Of a DNA stretch of 64,000 nt, positions 35,755 through 46,757 are shown in pieces (within the stretch, counting starts at the first letter, position 1; the number at the start of each line of letters is the position of its first letter). The stretch lies in assembly GCA_023548195.1 (NCBI GenBank), contig JAJHZJ010000496.1, positions 4,518,501 to 4,582,500 of the forward strand, read 5' to 3'. This DNA comes from Bettongia penicillata ogilbyi. Its lineage: Eukaryota; Chordata; Mammalia; Diprotodontia; Potoroidae. A program made the translations under genes and the position numbers. The notes below the pieces were generated by a model. That model had not been told where the DNA came from. It saw only the letters and a program-made list of their open reading frames with translations, and made no database searches.

Positions 35755-36350
35755 TAAATCGTTACCTGCTTCTCCTCACTCTGCTCTGCCCCAGTTCATC
35801 TCAGGTTTCTGTGAAACCATTTCCTTAATCATTTTTTTCCAGCACAACAATATTCCATCATTTTCATGTACCATAACTTATTGAGCCATTCCTAATTGGT
35901 TGGCATCCCATCAGTTTCCAATTTTTTGATGCCACAAAATGTTGGAAATACTTTTGTACATATGAGTCCTTTTCCTTTTTTATTTCTTTGGTGCCTAGGC
36001 CTCCTAGTGATATGTCTGGCTCAAAAAGATATGCATACACAATTCTGTAACTTTTTGGAACATTGTTTCAAACTGTATTAATTTACATGTTTTCCCATAG
36101 CCCCACCAGTATCTGTCATTTTCCATTTTTGTCAACTTTGCCAATATGAGGGGTATGAGGTGGAACTTCAGATTTCTGTTAATTTGCATTTCTTTAATTA
36201 TTAGTGATTTAGAGCATTATTTATTAAGGCCTTTGATAGCTTGGATTTCTTCTTCTGAAGACTGTCTATTTATATCCTTTGGACAAGTCCCTCTGTCTTT
36301 CAAATATTGACGAACTTTGTAGGGTATTTCATATGTATGCTTATTGAATA
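35755..36350 (-). mobile_element. Marsupial-type L1 3' end (antisense)
   Basis: TATTCCATCATTTTCATGTA, TTATTGAGCCATTCCTAATT, GATGCCACAAAATG, TTGTACATATGAGTCCTTTT, AATATGAGGGGTATGAGGTG and ATTAGTGATTTAGAGCATT: same order as 28295-29160. Confidence 0.75.
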
Positions 36351-36393
36351 TGTTGTAAAAATGGATCTCTTTGGGAATGCAGTTTGACTAGAT

Positions 36394-36604
36394 CCGGGTT
36401 CTTAGCCTTTTTTTTTTTTTTTTTTTTTGAGTCATGGGGACACGGTGAATCTTTAAAAGCATAAAATGAAATCTATAAACTTGCAAAACCAAAAGCAAAA
36501 AAGAGTGCAAATAAAGATGCATTTTTCCCATTCAGGTTCACAGAGCTGTAGCAATTCACCAAAGAACCCTTTGGGGAAAGTGTAGCTATGGTTAAGAAAC
36601 CGTG
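36394..36604. mobile_element. hAT-type non-autonomous element, 211 bp
   Basis: Terminal inverted repeats CCGGGTTCTTAGCC and, reversed from the right end, CACGGTTTCTTAACC. Flanked by GACTAGAT (36386-36393) and GAGTAGAT (36605-36612), an 8-bp duplication with one mismatch, the hAT hallmark. A 21-base T run sits at about 36407-36428. Confidence 0.7.
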
Positions 36605-36689
36605 GAGTAGATGGTTAGAGAGGGCCATTTCACTTCTAAAAATTCGGTGATCCTCCATCAAAAGATATTCTCTTTCAAAGCTTTTCTCT

Positions 36690-36780
36690 GACATTAGCTG
36701 TAGGCCCATGGGAAAATCACCTCAAATGCATTCAACTTTAATTTTCTCATCTGCAAAATGGGGATTTGACAAGTCCATTC
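36690..36780 (+). mobile_element. MIR-type fragment
   Basis: TAATTTTCTCATCTGCAAAATG and GGGGATTTGACAAGTCC, the middle of a MIR. Confidence 0.55.
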
Positions 36781-37559
36781 AATTTTACAAACCTATGTTA
36801 AGCATCTAGCATGATTTAGGTACTGCTTTACTGGAATAAGGGTAACTGGTCTATGGGGGCATCTTATAGCAGTTTTTGTAACATGCACAAATATCTTCTG
36901 CTTTGAATTAGTCCAAAGACCCATTTGGAAGATTGAGGATGAGCCTGCTTCCAGTTATGATGACTGAGAAACTTCAGTTGTGCAGTGACAAAGACTTCTA
37001 AATACAGAGCAGAAGAATTGATGACTCAGGGGTTGCTAAGCTTGAGTGGTTGTACAAGAGGGAAGACCTATCTCTTTATCAATATTCTTTCCTTTAAAAT
37101 TGCAACTGAGGCAGGTCCTGAGAGTTGGGTGGAGGAGAGTCAATGACACTCTTTCACCTAGCTATTGTGGCTTTGATTAGTGCTCTATTTGTGTGTGTTT
37201 TTTTCTCCTTTAAGGTGAATGAGTATTCTGAGATGAAAGTGTCTAGGTGATTTTGTGAGTTCAGGAGATTCAGGGGGCCCATCAGAGCTCAATCGCTTCA
37301 GTAGCAGTGGCCTCTGGAATGGGAGAGGCCAATGACAATGGATATAGCTTCAGACAGAAGTCCAAAATCATTCATTGGATGGTCCCTCATAGTGGAGAGA
37401 AGTTTGAGTATAAATTCTGGAAAGGCATGTTTCTTGACATCACAAATTCAACATGTTCAGACATGAATGTGAATTCATTATCTTTCGCCTTCAAATTCTC
37501 CTGTCTTTCCAACTTCCCTATTTTTGTCAATTATAACACCATCCTTCTAGTCTCCTAAG

Positions 37560-38142
37560 GTCACATGGTAGCTGTCATATTCATGCTCTCCCCCCCTATA
37601 TCCAATCTGTTGCTAAGGTCTTTCAGTTTTACTTTTGCAACATCTCTCCAATATGCCCCCTTCTCTCCTCTGATATTACCATCATTTTGGCTCAGGCCTT
37701 CATCATCTTGTTCCTGGACTACTGCCTCAAGTCTGTCCCCACTCCAATCCATCTTCTATTCAGCCACTAAAGAGATTTTCCTGAAGTGTATATCTGACTA
37801 TATTTCTCCCCTCTCCCAGCTCAATACATTCCATGGTCCTCCTCCTGTTCCCAGGATCAAATGGAAATCTTTTATTTTGCTTTTAAAGTCATTTATAATT
37901 TGGGTCATCATTCACTTTCTAGTCCTCTGACATTTTACTTTTCTCAATATTTTCCACTTCCAGCATCACTGACCTTCCTACCATTCCTTATAAATGATAC
38001 ACCATTTCCCTTTTCACTGACTGTCCCTCATATCTGGGATACTTTCCCTTCTTTGCTCTGCCTCATAGCTTCTTTGCCTTCCTTAAAGCTCAGTCAAAAT
38101 TCTACCTTCTGCAAAAAACTTTTTTAAGCCCTACTCAAAATT
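37560..38142 (+). mobile_element. L2-type LINE 3' region, left part
   Basis: Strong L2 landmarks: TATCCAATCTGTTGCTAAGG (37601), TTTTGCAACATCTCTCCAAT, ACTGCCTCAAGTCTGTCCCC, CTCCAATCCATCTTCTATTC (37742), CCCAGGATCAAATGGAAATC, and CTACCTTCTGCAAAAAAC near the right end. Interrupted by an antisense SINE at 38143, then resumes at 38392. Confidence 0.85.
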
Positions 38143-38390
38143 GTTACTCTTCAGTTGTGTCCAATTCTGCGTGACCCCATTTATTTTTTCTTTTGGCAAA
38201 GGTACTGAAGTGGTTTGCCATTACCTTCTCCAGCTCATTTTTACAGATGAGGAAACTGAGGCAGAGTTAAATGACTTGCCCATGTCACACAACTGGTAAG
38301 TATATGAAACCAGGTTTGACCTCAGATCATCCCCATTCCAGGGGAGGCACTGTGTCCACTGAGCCACCTACCTGTACCACCTAAGTGACC
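38143..38390 (-). mobile_element. Marsupial tRNA-derived SINE (antisense) nested in L2
   Basis: TTGTGTCCAATTCTGCGTGA, TGGTTTGCCATTACCTTCTC, GATGAGGAAACTGAGGCAGA, GACTTGCCCATGTCACAC and GTCCACTGAGCCACCTACC, tail to head. It splits an otherwise continuous L2 copy, so it is the younger insertion. Confidence 0.85.
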
Positions 38391-38592
38391 CCCTCAGTAT
38401 TAGTTCCTTCCCAGCTTATCCTGTGAATACATCTTCTATATCCATAGTTGTCTGCATGTTGTCTCCCCATTAACATGGGACCTCCTTGTGGTCAATGACC
38501 ATTTCTTTCCTCTCTTTGTATCCTTAGCACTTAGCACAGTGTCTGGCACATGGTAAGTGCTTAGAAAATCTTGTTGACCTTACTTGTTGATT
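38391..38592 (+). mobile_element. L2-type LINE 3' region, right part
   Basis: TTGTCTGCATGTTGTCTCCC, GGGACCTCCTTGTGGTCAAT, TCCTTAGCACTTAGCACAGT, GTCTGGCACATGGTAAGTGC: continuation of 37560-38142 to the L2 3' end. Confidence 0.85.
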
Positions 38593-39440
38593 TGGCTGAC
38601 AAAAATACTGAACAAACAAAATACTGGTAGAGAAATGCCTTGGGTTGATTGTATGTGTATGAGCCTTAGGCCTTCCTCATCCAAATGGATACCTCCTTGT
38701 CCCTGAAAACTTGCCTCACACGGTCAATGCCAAGCCATTAACAGTAAGATTACTGACCTTCTTCTCTCTCTCCTCTTTTCAACACAAGGGAATGTTTGCT
38801 CACATATTTCCTTTCTCTAAATAGTGTCTCCATGATCATTCCCCAAGTACCTCTGATAGATGTAAGCATAATAGAAGCCAATTTTGACTGCAATTCTCTG
38901 TTCTCCGTAGGAGAGGATGACTGAATCTTAATTACAATTCTTTTATACTAAGTATGCATGCTTTTCTGAAGCATTTTTGTGGTTTCCCCAAATTTCCTCT
39001 CCTGGAACACCTCATCAGTAGAATAGTCCAATGCAGTCCTGCTAATTATAATGGGATTTGGTGGTATGAGCTTGTGTTCTACACAGAACCTCAAGGCATC
39101 TAGGCAAATAACACTTTAAAAGCAATAATAGTTTCACAATTTACTGAACTATTTTAACATAACTTTTTTTTGCTAACAAATCAAATACACCCCCCACCTT
39201 GATACTGTATGTATAAGAAAACTGGGGAAAAGCCAAGGCTAATCACAGAAACACAGAATTCTAGATTAAGAAAGGATCTCAATGTCCATCTAATGCTAAT
39301 TCACAACAGAAAAAAAACTCTTTAGTGTTTCTGATATGAAGCTCTTCTGCCTTCATTTTAAGACCTCCAATGGGGAGAAAGCAACCATCTCCTTGAAGTA
39401 GCCCGGCCCTCCTTGTTAGTAGGTTTTCCTGAAACACATC
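38593..39440. other. No recognisable gene
   Basis: Unique-looking DNA. A degraded MIR-like piece may lie at 39240-39420. No coding signal. Confidence 0.4.
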
Positions 39441-39444
39441 TTTC

Positions 39445-39800
39445 TAAAAAAAGTTAATTAATGTATTTATTTTCAGTTTTCAACAATCACTTCCATAAGT
39501 TTTAAATTTTCTCCCCCTCCATTCCCCCTCCCTTCCTGAAATGGCATGCAATCTTATATGGATTCTACACATACATTCTTATTAAACACATTTTCACATT
39601 ACTGACATACATCTTAAATGAGCTTCTTTATAACTTCTTTCCCACCATCCTATCCTATGATTTCTATTTCTGCTCTCTGGGGTCAAATAGGACCATTTAA
39701 ATCTCTTTCTAGGTGACCATCCAAGACACAGCAAGTCTGCTATCTGTCTGACTCTCTTTCCCAAATTTTCTCTTTTCTTTGCTATTTTTGAAAGCTAAAA
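39445..39800 (-). mobile_element. L1 3' terminus (antisense)
   Basis: TATTTATTTTCAGTTTTCAAC, TTTAAATTTTCTCCCCCTCC, GGCATGCAATCTTATATGGA and TCACATTACTGACATACATC: the reversed L1 3' UTR end, resembling both 48900-49035 and the HAL1 3' end at 1-100. Confidence 0.65.
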
Positions 39801-39927
39801 CAACTCAAAAAAGTTTCTATTATGTGTGTTTGCTAAAGTAGTGAGAGCAAAAATGGATATTCTAGCTATCTAGCAAATTTAAGTTCTAGTGTTTACTTCT
39901 TTTCTTAATTTATGTTCATTACATAGA

Positions 39928-40165
39928 GGGGCAGCTAGGTGGAGTCACAAAGTTCTGAGTTCAAATCTAGCCTCAGACACTTCCTAGCTGTGTGATCCTG
40001 AGCAAGTCATTCAACCCCTATTTGCCCCAGTTCATCCTCTGTAAAATGAGGACACACTAGAGAAGGAAATGATAAACCACTCTAATATCTTTGCCAAGAA
40101 AATCCCATAGACAAAAAGTCCACAGGATCACCTAGAGTCAGATATGACTGAACAAAATCGTTGCA
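39928..40165 (+). mobile_element. Marsupial tRNA-derived SINE
   Basis: GGGGCAGCTAGGTGGAGTCA, TGAGTTCAAATCTAGCCTCA (box B region), CCTAGCTGTGTGATCCTGAG, AAATGATAAACCACTCTAAT and AGATATGACTGAACAAAATC. Full family layout with a small deletion in the head. Confidence 0.85.
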
Positions 40166-40499
40166 TATACATGAATATATACACACATGTACACATGTAT
40201 AGGCACACATATATTTATACACACATAAATCTGTGTGTCACAGGCAATACAGAAGAGTGTGTAGACAGCTTTCTTTGAAACCAGAAACACTTGGGTTCAA
40301 GTTTTGTCTCTGTGATGCTGAAAAAGGTCTACATAATTCTCCAAAATGGTAAATTGCAGAGAAGGCATTGACTTACATTATTAGTACAGGGAGTTTCCCA
40401 TCCTGATGAACATACAAATCTATTTTTTATTCCAGTATATCATTGATGGAAACTTGTCTCTAAGGAACTATCATTTGTATTTCACAGTGCTCAATTTAG

Positions 40500-40616
40500 C
40501 AGAGAATTTGTTAGTGTTCCCTCAATGATTTCTCATTCAATAACATTATATACTTCTCTGTATATACATTATACCCTCCTTTCCTCCCCGACTCCCTTTG
40601 TAAAATATAAACTCTT
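40500..40616 (+). mobile_element. L2-type tail, left part (split by SINE)
   Basis: CTTCTCTGTATATACATTAT and a TAAAATATAAACTC border that rejoins the right part at 40950 (AATATAAGCTCCTAGAGGGT). Confidence 0.5.
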
Positions 40617-40949
40617 GGGACAGCTAGGTGGTGCAGTGGATAGAGCATCAGTGCAAGAGTCAGGAAGACCTGAGTTCAAATCTCACCTCAGAAACTTGAT
40701 AATCACTATCTATGTGACCTTGGGAAAGTCACTTAACCCCAGTAGCCTCATCCTGGGTCATCTCCAGTCATCCTGATGAATATCTGGTCACTGGATTCAG
40801 ATGGCTCTGGAGGAGAAGTGAGGCTGGTGACCTGCACAGCCCTCCCTCACTCAAAACAAAGTCAAGTGTAAATCATGTCATTATTTCTCTGAAGGCATGA
40901 TCTTCTTCGGTAATGAAGGATGAACACACACACACACACACACACACAC
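40617..40949 (+). mobile_element. tRNA-derived SINE with RTE 3' tail, full length
   Basis: Head GGGACAGCTAGGTGGTGCAG, box B GAGTTCAAATCTCACC, TATGTGACCTTGGGAAAGTC, then the RTE-like tail: GAATATCTGGTCACTGGATT, CCCTCCCTCACTCAAAACAA, CTTCTTCGGTAATGAAGGAT and a (CA)n end. Flanked by AATATAAACTC (40604-40614) and AATATAAGCTC (40950-40960), an 11-bp duplication with one mismatch. Confidence 0.9.
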
Positions 40950-41040
40950 AATATAAGCTCCTAGAGGGTAGGGACTTTTTTCTTCTGAATTTCTAGCACC
41001 CCAGCAGCAGCATCAGGAACACTCATTGAATTGGTCAGAA
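40950..41040 (+). mobile_element. L2-type tail, right part
   Basis: AATATAAGCTCCTAGAGGGT, GGGACTTTTTTCTTCTGAAT, TTCTAGCACCCCAGCAG. Continues the copy interrupted at 40617. Confidence 0.6.
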
Positions 41041-41114
41041 GGAAGTCTAGCAGAGAAAGTCTAGGTATTTGTTATGAATCAGTGTTGAACTGCTTTCCTC
41101 TAAAACAGATTTCA

Positions 41115-41225
41115 ATAACTAATTAATTCAATGAATATTCATCAGACACAGCATTGCTCTGAGTATTCTGGAGGATGCCAATGTGCAGAAAGAGAGAGGC
41201 CTGACTTTCAGGTAAAGATTCTTAC
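41115..41225 (-). mobile_element. L2-type LINE tail (antisense)
   Basis: ATTCAATGAATATTCATCAG, ATTGCTCTGAGTATTCTGG and GAGGATGCCAATGTGCAG, diverged. Confidence 0.5.
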
Positions 41226-41582
41226 ATGTGAAGATTTGGGTCAATTATTGAAGAGCCATCACTTCCCTGTGGGATGACCTCACTGAAAATCATCACTTTC
41301 CAGGACTTTAAAATAGGGCACATGGCTGCAGGTAGTTTCCCTGTGGCTGGAGATGGCTTCTTAGGTTCTCTTCCAAACCTAAATCTTTGATTACAATTAA
41401 TTACTAGTCATGGACATCAAGGGGGTGTGACTGGGGGTGGTGGTGAGTGCTTCTCAGGAATCTCAAAAGGACAAGAATCCTAGGAAAGCTTCCTAAAGTA
41501 GTTGGCATATCCTAAAGTAGGAGCAGTAACTTTAGATTCCTAAATGTTCAGACCTGGAGTGGACCTTAGTGTTTATCTAGTC

Positions 41583-41780
41583 CAGGGTTTTCTAATGTTG
41601 CTTGTGTCTTGGACTCTAGGGCAATCTGGTGAAGTGTATGGCTTTCTGCTGGAAATAAGGTTTTATTTTTTAAATGCATAAATTTTAAAAAGGGGGGATT
41701 ATTAAGGAAACTGAGTATATTGAAATAGCTACCAAAACATTTAAAAATCAAGTTCATGGATCCCAGGTTAAGAATCCCTC
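41583..41780. mobile_element. hAT-type non-autonomous element, 198 bp
   Basis: Left end CAGGGTTTTCTAATG, right end GGTTAAGAATCCCTC, an imperfect terminal inverted repeat. Flanks ATCTAGTC (41575-41582) and AGCTAGTC (41781-41788) form an 8-bp duplication with one mismatch. Related to 36394-36604 and 27465-27675. Confidence 0.75.
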
Positions 41781-41849
41781 AGCTAGTCCAACCGCATATT
41801 TCACAGATGAGGAAACTAAATTGAAATTTTAGTGTTAGTGTTTTCCATC

Positions 41850-42030
41850 TGAGATTATCTCCCATTTATCTTTCATATTTCTTTGTACACAGTTGTTTAC
41901 ATGTTTTCTCTGCCCATTGGATTGTAAGCTCCTTAAAGGAAGGGGTTGATTTGAATTTCTTTGTGTCTTTAGCACTCAGCATAGTGCCTGGCATCTCCAG
42001 CAGGTGCTTAATCAATGCTTGTTTCGATTT
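41850..42030 (+). mobile_element. L2-type LINE 3' tail
   Basis: GATTATCTCCCATTTATCTT, TTGTACACAGTTGTTTACAT, GGATTGTAAGCTCCTTAAAG, TTAGCACTCAGCATAGTGCC and GCAGGTGCTTAATCAATGC. Confidence 0.85.
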
Positions 42031-42120
42031 GAAATGACTTACTTGAGGTCACACTGCTAGCTAGTGACAGTGGAATCAGAATGAGGAGCATCCTTAAGGT
42101 CTGTTTCCCTGACATTCAGG
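42031..42120 (-). mobile_element. SINE fragment (antisense)
   Basis: GACTTACTTGAGGTCACACT, GCTAGCTAGTGACAGTG and AAGGTCTGTTTCCCTGACAT, reversed SINE core to head. Confidence 0.55.
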
Positions 42121-42124
42121 CACC

Positions 42125-42885
42125 AGTATCTTTTGATGCACATGTCCAGTAAAGGCTGTCTGTCTCAGGGATGAGAGGGGTGTTACTAACTCTATAAAGG
42201 TGTTTCTGGCTTGGAGTATATATTGCAATATTTGTTGCTCCAGTGTTGGGAGTGATTTTACTCCATTGGTCATCTTTTCTTTAGCATGTCTTTAATCTCT
42301 CCCTGACTCCTTCCTCTCAGACTACAGATAGATGCAAGTCTCCCTTATCCTAACTAAACAAAACAAAAACAGAAGGTTTCTTTTGACCTTGACACTCCCC
42401 ACCACTAACATGGTATCCTAAGCCCTTGGTACCACATGAGGCTCTGCTTGAACAAAGAACCCTAGTACATTGTGAGTGAAAATTATACTTCTCTGCTCAT
42501 GTGCCCCCACCTGGGAAACCAGGGGAAAATCTATGTTAATTCTTTCTTCTCAATAAGCTGACACCAATTCCCATTTCTAAGATGGAAGTTTAAAATACCT
42601 CAGAAGAAATTTTTCCCTAAAAATGAAGGTACATAAAACAAGAGCCCTGGAATGTGTCATCACGAGTCCACAAGACCTATTATATTCCAAACAGGAGTGT
42701 TCCCAAGAAATCCTATATTCTTGCCCAGATCCTTGCTAGTATCGTCTTAGAGATGGGCTAAACCAGTTGGAGGGTAACTGACAAACCTCATACTGGTCAG
42801 TGAGTTAGGTGAATATGTATCCCAAACATGAGAAGATTTTCCCTCACAGAATGGGCAGATAAGAACAATTTGTTCCAACAAACAG
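42125..42885. other. No recognisable feature
   Basis: About 760 bases without a repeat I can name and without coding signal. Confidence 0.4.
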
Positions 42886-42894
42886 CTTGGTGAA

Positions 42895-43090
42895 GCATCA
42901 AAGAAGCCGAGGTCATCCACACCCTAGGTCATCACCAATTATTCTGGCTTTTGATTGGACTTTGAAAGAGAAAGTGAAGCTGACACTTTGTGCAACTCTG
43001 CCTCACTTACACCCAATTCACAGGCAAGAAAAGATAGCACCTTTTCATATTATTGGTCTTCTCCAAAAACAAAGGAAGGAAAACAGATGA
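42895..43090 (+). mobile_element. RTE-like LINE/SINE 3' tail, second subfamily
   Basis: TAGGTCATCACCAATTATTC, GGCTTTTGATTGGACTTTG, AGTGAAGCTGACACTTTGTG, CAACTCTGCCTCACTTACAC and TTGGTCTTCTCCAAAAACAA. The layout parallels the RTE tail at 58158-58460 but the sequence is a different subfamily. Confidence 0.55.
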
Positions 43091-43358
43091 GTAAGGTTTG
43101 AGAGGTAGACAAAGGACTGGTGCTGGTCTTTTTTTTCCTACTTTCTTGCTGTTTCTCTAATATTGCTCTTTCCAGTTTTCTATTTCCAACCATTCCTTTA
43201 ACAAAATTTATCATGCAAATTGAGGAGGAACATTGAGGATTCTCTGTCTTTCTATTCCTTCTCTCTCATGAGAAGTTAAGAACAGAGAACTCTGGCACTT
43301 AGAGTAAATTCAATTCAATTGGGTGAAGAGAAAGTTACAGGCTTTGGAGAAAGACCTT

Positions 43359-43376
43359 AGAAATGGGAACCCAGGG
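43359..43376. repeat. 18-bp target-site duplication, left copy
   Basis: AGAAATGGGAACCCAGGG, identical to 46057-46074. It marks the left border of the second HAL1. Confidence 0.95.
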
Positions 43377-44019
43377 GAGCAGAGCCAAGATGATGGAATA
43401 GAAAGATGCACATACTCTAGTTCTTCCCCCAAAGCCCACAAAATACCTGTAAAAATAACTCTCAATAAATTCTAAAGCAGTAGAAGCCACAGAACGATGG
43501 AGTGGAGGATAATCCCTAGGCAACAGTGGTTCTCAGATCCCTCAACCCAAAAGCACCAAAGGTAGCTTCAAAGGTCAGTGAGAAACATTTTTCACCTCGG
43601 TGACAAGGGAGCAGGGTCCTCCTCTAGCCCCAGCCTTGGGCAGAAGGGAGGCAGAAGCAGTGGGTGGTGTCTGTGGATGTGGTGGGGTTGGGCCATGGCA
43701 GGCAGCAGCCAGTATCCACTGTTGGAACCCTCAGCTTAAAGTCCCTGGGGGAATTGAGCAGCTGATCTGAATCTTAGGCCTGAACATGGTCCTGGGGTAA
43801 GGAGGAGTGCTGGTATGGTAGTGCTGAAGGTCCTTGAGGAGTAAACACCTCTCCCTTGATTGTGCCACCTTGGAGGAACTGAGAACTTACAAGTCCCCAG
43901 AGTATACCCTACTCTTGACAAAGGACCCAACAGTCAAGTAACTAGTTGGGAAAATGCCCATAAAAGGGAAATAATAAGACTACAGAAGGTTACTTTCTTG
44001 GTGAGCATGGATTTTCTCC

Positions 44020-45052
44020 CATCCTTTTGGAAGAGGAAGAATAATGCTTTTTATCAGGGAAGAGAAGGCTTCTGCATCTCAAACATCCAAAATAAATATG
44101 CAATGGTCTCAAGTCATGGAAGAGCTCAAAAAGGATTTTGAAAGTCAGGTAAAAGAGGTAGGGAAAATTGGGAAGAGAAATGAGAGTGATGCGAGAAAAT
44201 CATGAAAAGCAAATCAACAGCTTGCTAAAGGAGACTCCAAAGATGCTGAAGAAAATAACACCTTTAAAAATAAGCTAACTCAGTTGGCAAAAGAGGTTAA
44301 AAAAGCCACTAAGGAGAAGAATGTTTTAAAAAGCAGAATTAGCTAAATGCAAAAGTAGATTCAAAAGCTCACTGAAGAAAATAGTTCTTTAAAAATGAGA
44401 ATGGAATAGATGGAAGCTAATGACTTTATGAGAAACCAAGAAATTACAAAACAAAACCAAAAGAATGAAAAAAAGGAAGATAATGTGAAATATCTTATTG
44501 GAAAAACAACTGACCTGGAAAATAGGTTCAGGAGAGATAATTTTCAAATTATGGGACTACCTGTAAGCCATGATAAAAAAAAAGAGCCTAGAAATCATCT
44601 TTCATGAAATTATCAAGGAAAACTGCCCTGATAGTCTAGAACCAGAGGGCAAAATAAATATTGAAAGAATCCACAGATCACCTCCTGAAAGAGATCCAAA
44701 AAGAGAAACTCCCAGGAACATTGAAGCCAAATTCCAGAGTTTCCAGGTGAAGGAGAAAATATTGCAAGCAGCTAGAAAGAAACAATTCGAGTATTGTGGA
44801 AATACAATCAAGATAACACAAGATCTAGCAGCTGCTACCTAAAGGGATTGAAGGGCTTGGAATATAATATTCCAGAAGTCAAAGGAACTAGGATTAAAAC
44901 CAAGAATCACCTATCCAGCAAAACTGAGTATAATGCTTCAGGGGAAAAAATGATCATTTAAAGAAATAGAGGACTTTCAAGCATTCTTGATGAAAAGACC
45001 AGTGCTGAAAAGAAAATTAGACTTTCAAACACAAGAATCAAGAGAAGCATGA
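44020..45052 (+). pseudogene. Broken HAL1 ORF1
   Basis: Homologous to the intact ORF1 at 1035-2141. Recognisable pieces are the coiled-coil start GAAGAGCTCAAAAAGGATTT (44119-44138), the RRM start matching ENRFRRDNFQIMGLP in the frame 44410-44607, and a later segment in another frame (44570-44842) with ERIHRSPPERDPKRETPRNI. In-frame stops (TAG near 44408, TAA near 44343, TAA near 44840) and frameshifts, one in the A run at about 44575-44583, destroy it. The N-terminal region differs from copy 1, suggesting another subfamily. Confidence 0.85.
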
Positions 45053-45176
45053 AAAGGTAAATAAGAAAGAGAAATCATAAGGGACTTACTAAAGTTGAGC
45101 TGTTTGCATTCCTACATGGAAAGATAATATTTGTAACTCTTGAAACTTTTCTCAATGTCTAGGTAGTTGGAGGGAT

Positions 45177-45178
<2 letters not shown>

Positions 45179-45222
<44 letters not shown>
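45179..45222. repeat. (AC)n microsatellite in HAL1 3' UTR
   Basis: About 44 bases of pure AC. The first HAL1 has an interrupted TG/TA tract at the equivalent place (849-900, opposite strand), so the repeat is ancestral to the family's 3' UTR. Confidence 0.95.
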
Positions 45223-45228
<6 letters not shown>

Positions 45229-46056
45229 GAGACAGGGAGCACAGGGTGAGTTGAATATAAAGGGATCATATCTTAGAAAATAAAATTAAGGGGTGGGAGA
45301 GGAATATATTGGGATAAGAAAGGGAGAAATAGAATGGGGCAAATTATCTCATAAAAGAGGCAAGAAAAAGCTTTTTCAATGGAGAGGACAAGGGGGGAGG
45401 TGAGAGGAAAACAATGAAGTTTACTCTCACTCTACATTTGACTCAAGGAAGGAATAACATGCACACTCAATTTGGTATGAAAACCTATCTTACACTACAG
45501 GAAAGTAGGAGAAAAGGGGATAAGCAGGATTGGGGGAGGATGTTGGAAAGGAGGGCAAATGGAAGGAGCAAGCAATTAGAAGTAAACACTCTTGGGGAGA
45601 GACAAGGTCAAAATAGAGAATGGAAGAAATGGGGGACAGGATGGAATGGAGGGAAATATAGTTAATCTTATACAACATTACTATTATGGAAGTCATTTGC
45701 AAAACTGCACATATATAGCCTATATTGAATTGCCTTCTCAGTGGTGATGGGTGTGGAGAGAAGAAGGAAGAGAAGTTGAAACTCAAAGTTTGAGGAACAA
45801 ATGTTGAGAATTGTTTTTGCATACAACTGGGAAATAAGACATACAGGGGAATAGAAATTTATCTTGCCCTACAGGGCAAGAGAGAAGATGGGTATAAGGG
45901 AAGGGAGGGGGTATTAGAAGGGAGGGCAGATTGGGAGAGGGGCTAATCAGAGTGCATAGTGTTTTGGGGTGAGTGGAGGGGAGAGATGGGGAGAAAATTT
46001 GTAACTCAAAATTTAGTGGAAATGAATATTGAAAACTTAGAATAAATAAAAAAAAA

Positions 46057-46074
46057 AGAAATGGGAACCCAGGG
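46057..46074. repeat. 18-bp target-site duplication, right copy
   Basis: AGAAATGGGAACCCAGGG directly after the poly(A) tail, identical to 43359-43376. Confidence 0.95.
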
Positions 46075-46699
46075 CATTGAGGTTCACCCTTGTCAGATGA
46101 AGTTAGTATGGGCATGTGTATAAATAATTTGCTTCATCCTTCTCTCAACGTGACTGAACCTTGATCATGCTGAACAATTCTTCTCTCAGGAAAGTTATTC
46201 TTCCTCTTTTTCATCTCTTCTATTTTTCTCTCTTTTCCTTTTCCCCCTCCTTTCTCTGCAATTATTGGCTCATATCATTTTCCGAAGTTAACTTAGTTAA
46301 ATTGAAGTGATAACTGGAAGATTTTTTTACGGGCAGCTACTGAGTGTATAGGCATACTCAATTATTATCATCTGATTTTATTTCATTAACTCTCATTATT
46401 GCACTGAGGTTGAATATTTTAAGACATTTGTATTTTCAACCTTTAGTGAATATTCATGGAAATAGGGACTGGTCATATGATTTCCTTTAGTTAAAGGGAA
46501 CTTTCAAGTGAGGAAACTCTCTCTACCAATGCAAATAAAAATCTTCTATAGGATTTATAGGATTACAGAGTTGCATAGAACACTGCAGAGGGTGGGTGGG
46601 TATGGAATTAGCATAGTTGCCACCCCTTACAGTTTTGTTCTTTGCATGCTGTCTCCCATGCCCAGTCCTTAAGGAATAAAATTTGAACCACTCTTTTGT
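46075..46699. other. No recognisable feature
   Basis: Unique-looking DNA between HAL1 and the SINE/LTR cluster. No coding signal. Confidence 0.4.
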
Positions 46700-46757
46700 T
46701 GCCAAGGATCACACAGTGTAGCACCAACATGATATTCACATATCATTCATGGCCACA
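46700..46757 (-). mobile_element. SINE fragment, left part (split by LTR)
   Basis: CCAAGGATCACACAGTGTAG resembles the reversed SINE core. The remainder appears to resume at 47219, on the far side of the LTR. Confidence 0.4.

Larger units (their letters stand above)
43377..46056 (+). mobile_element. HAL1 (half-L1) retrotransposon, second copy, inactive
   Basis: Starts GAGCAGAGCCAAGATGATGG, a degraded form of the first copy's 5' end. Then 5' UTR, a broken ORF1 (about 44020-45052), a 3' UTR of about 1 kb without ORF2, and a poly(A) end at 46049-46056. An 18-bp duplication brackets it exactly. The junction after ORF1 (GAAGCATGAAAAGGTAAATA) matches the first copy's (GAAGCATGAAAAAGTAAACA). Total about 2.7 kb. 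Confidence 0.93.

Noticed and set aside
40617..40720. tRNA-like sequence with A- and B-box motifs, considered as a tRNA gene
   Set aside because: It is the head of a SINE: the 3' half is RTE tail, it ends in (CA)n, and the same head occurs at several other places.
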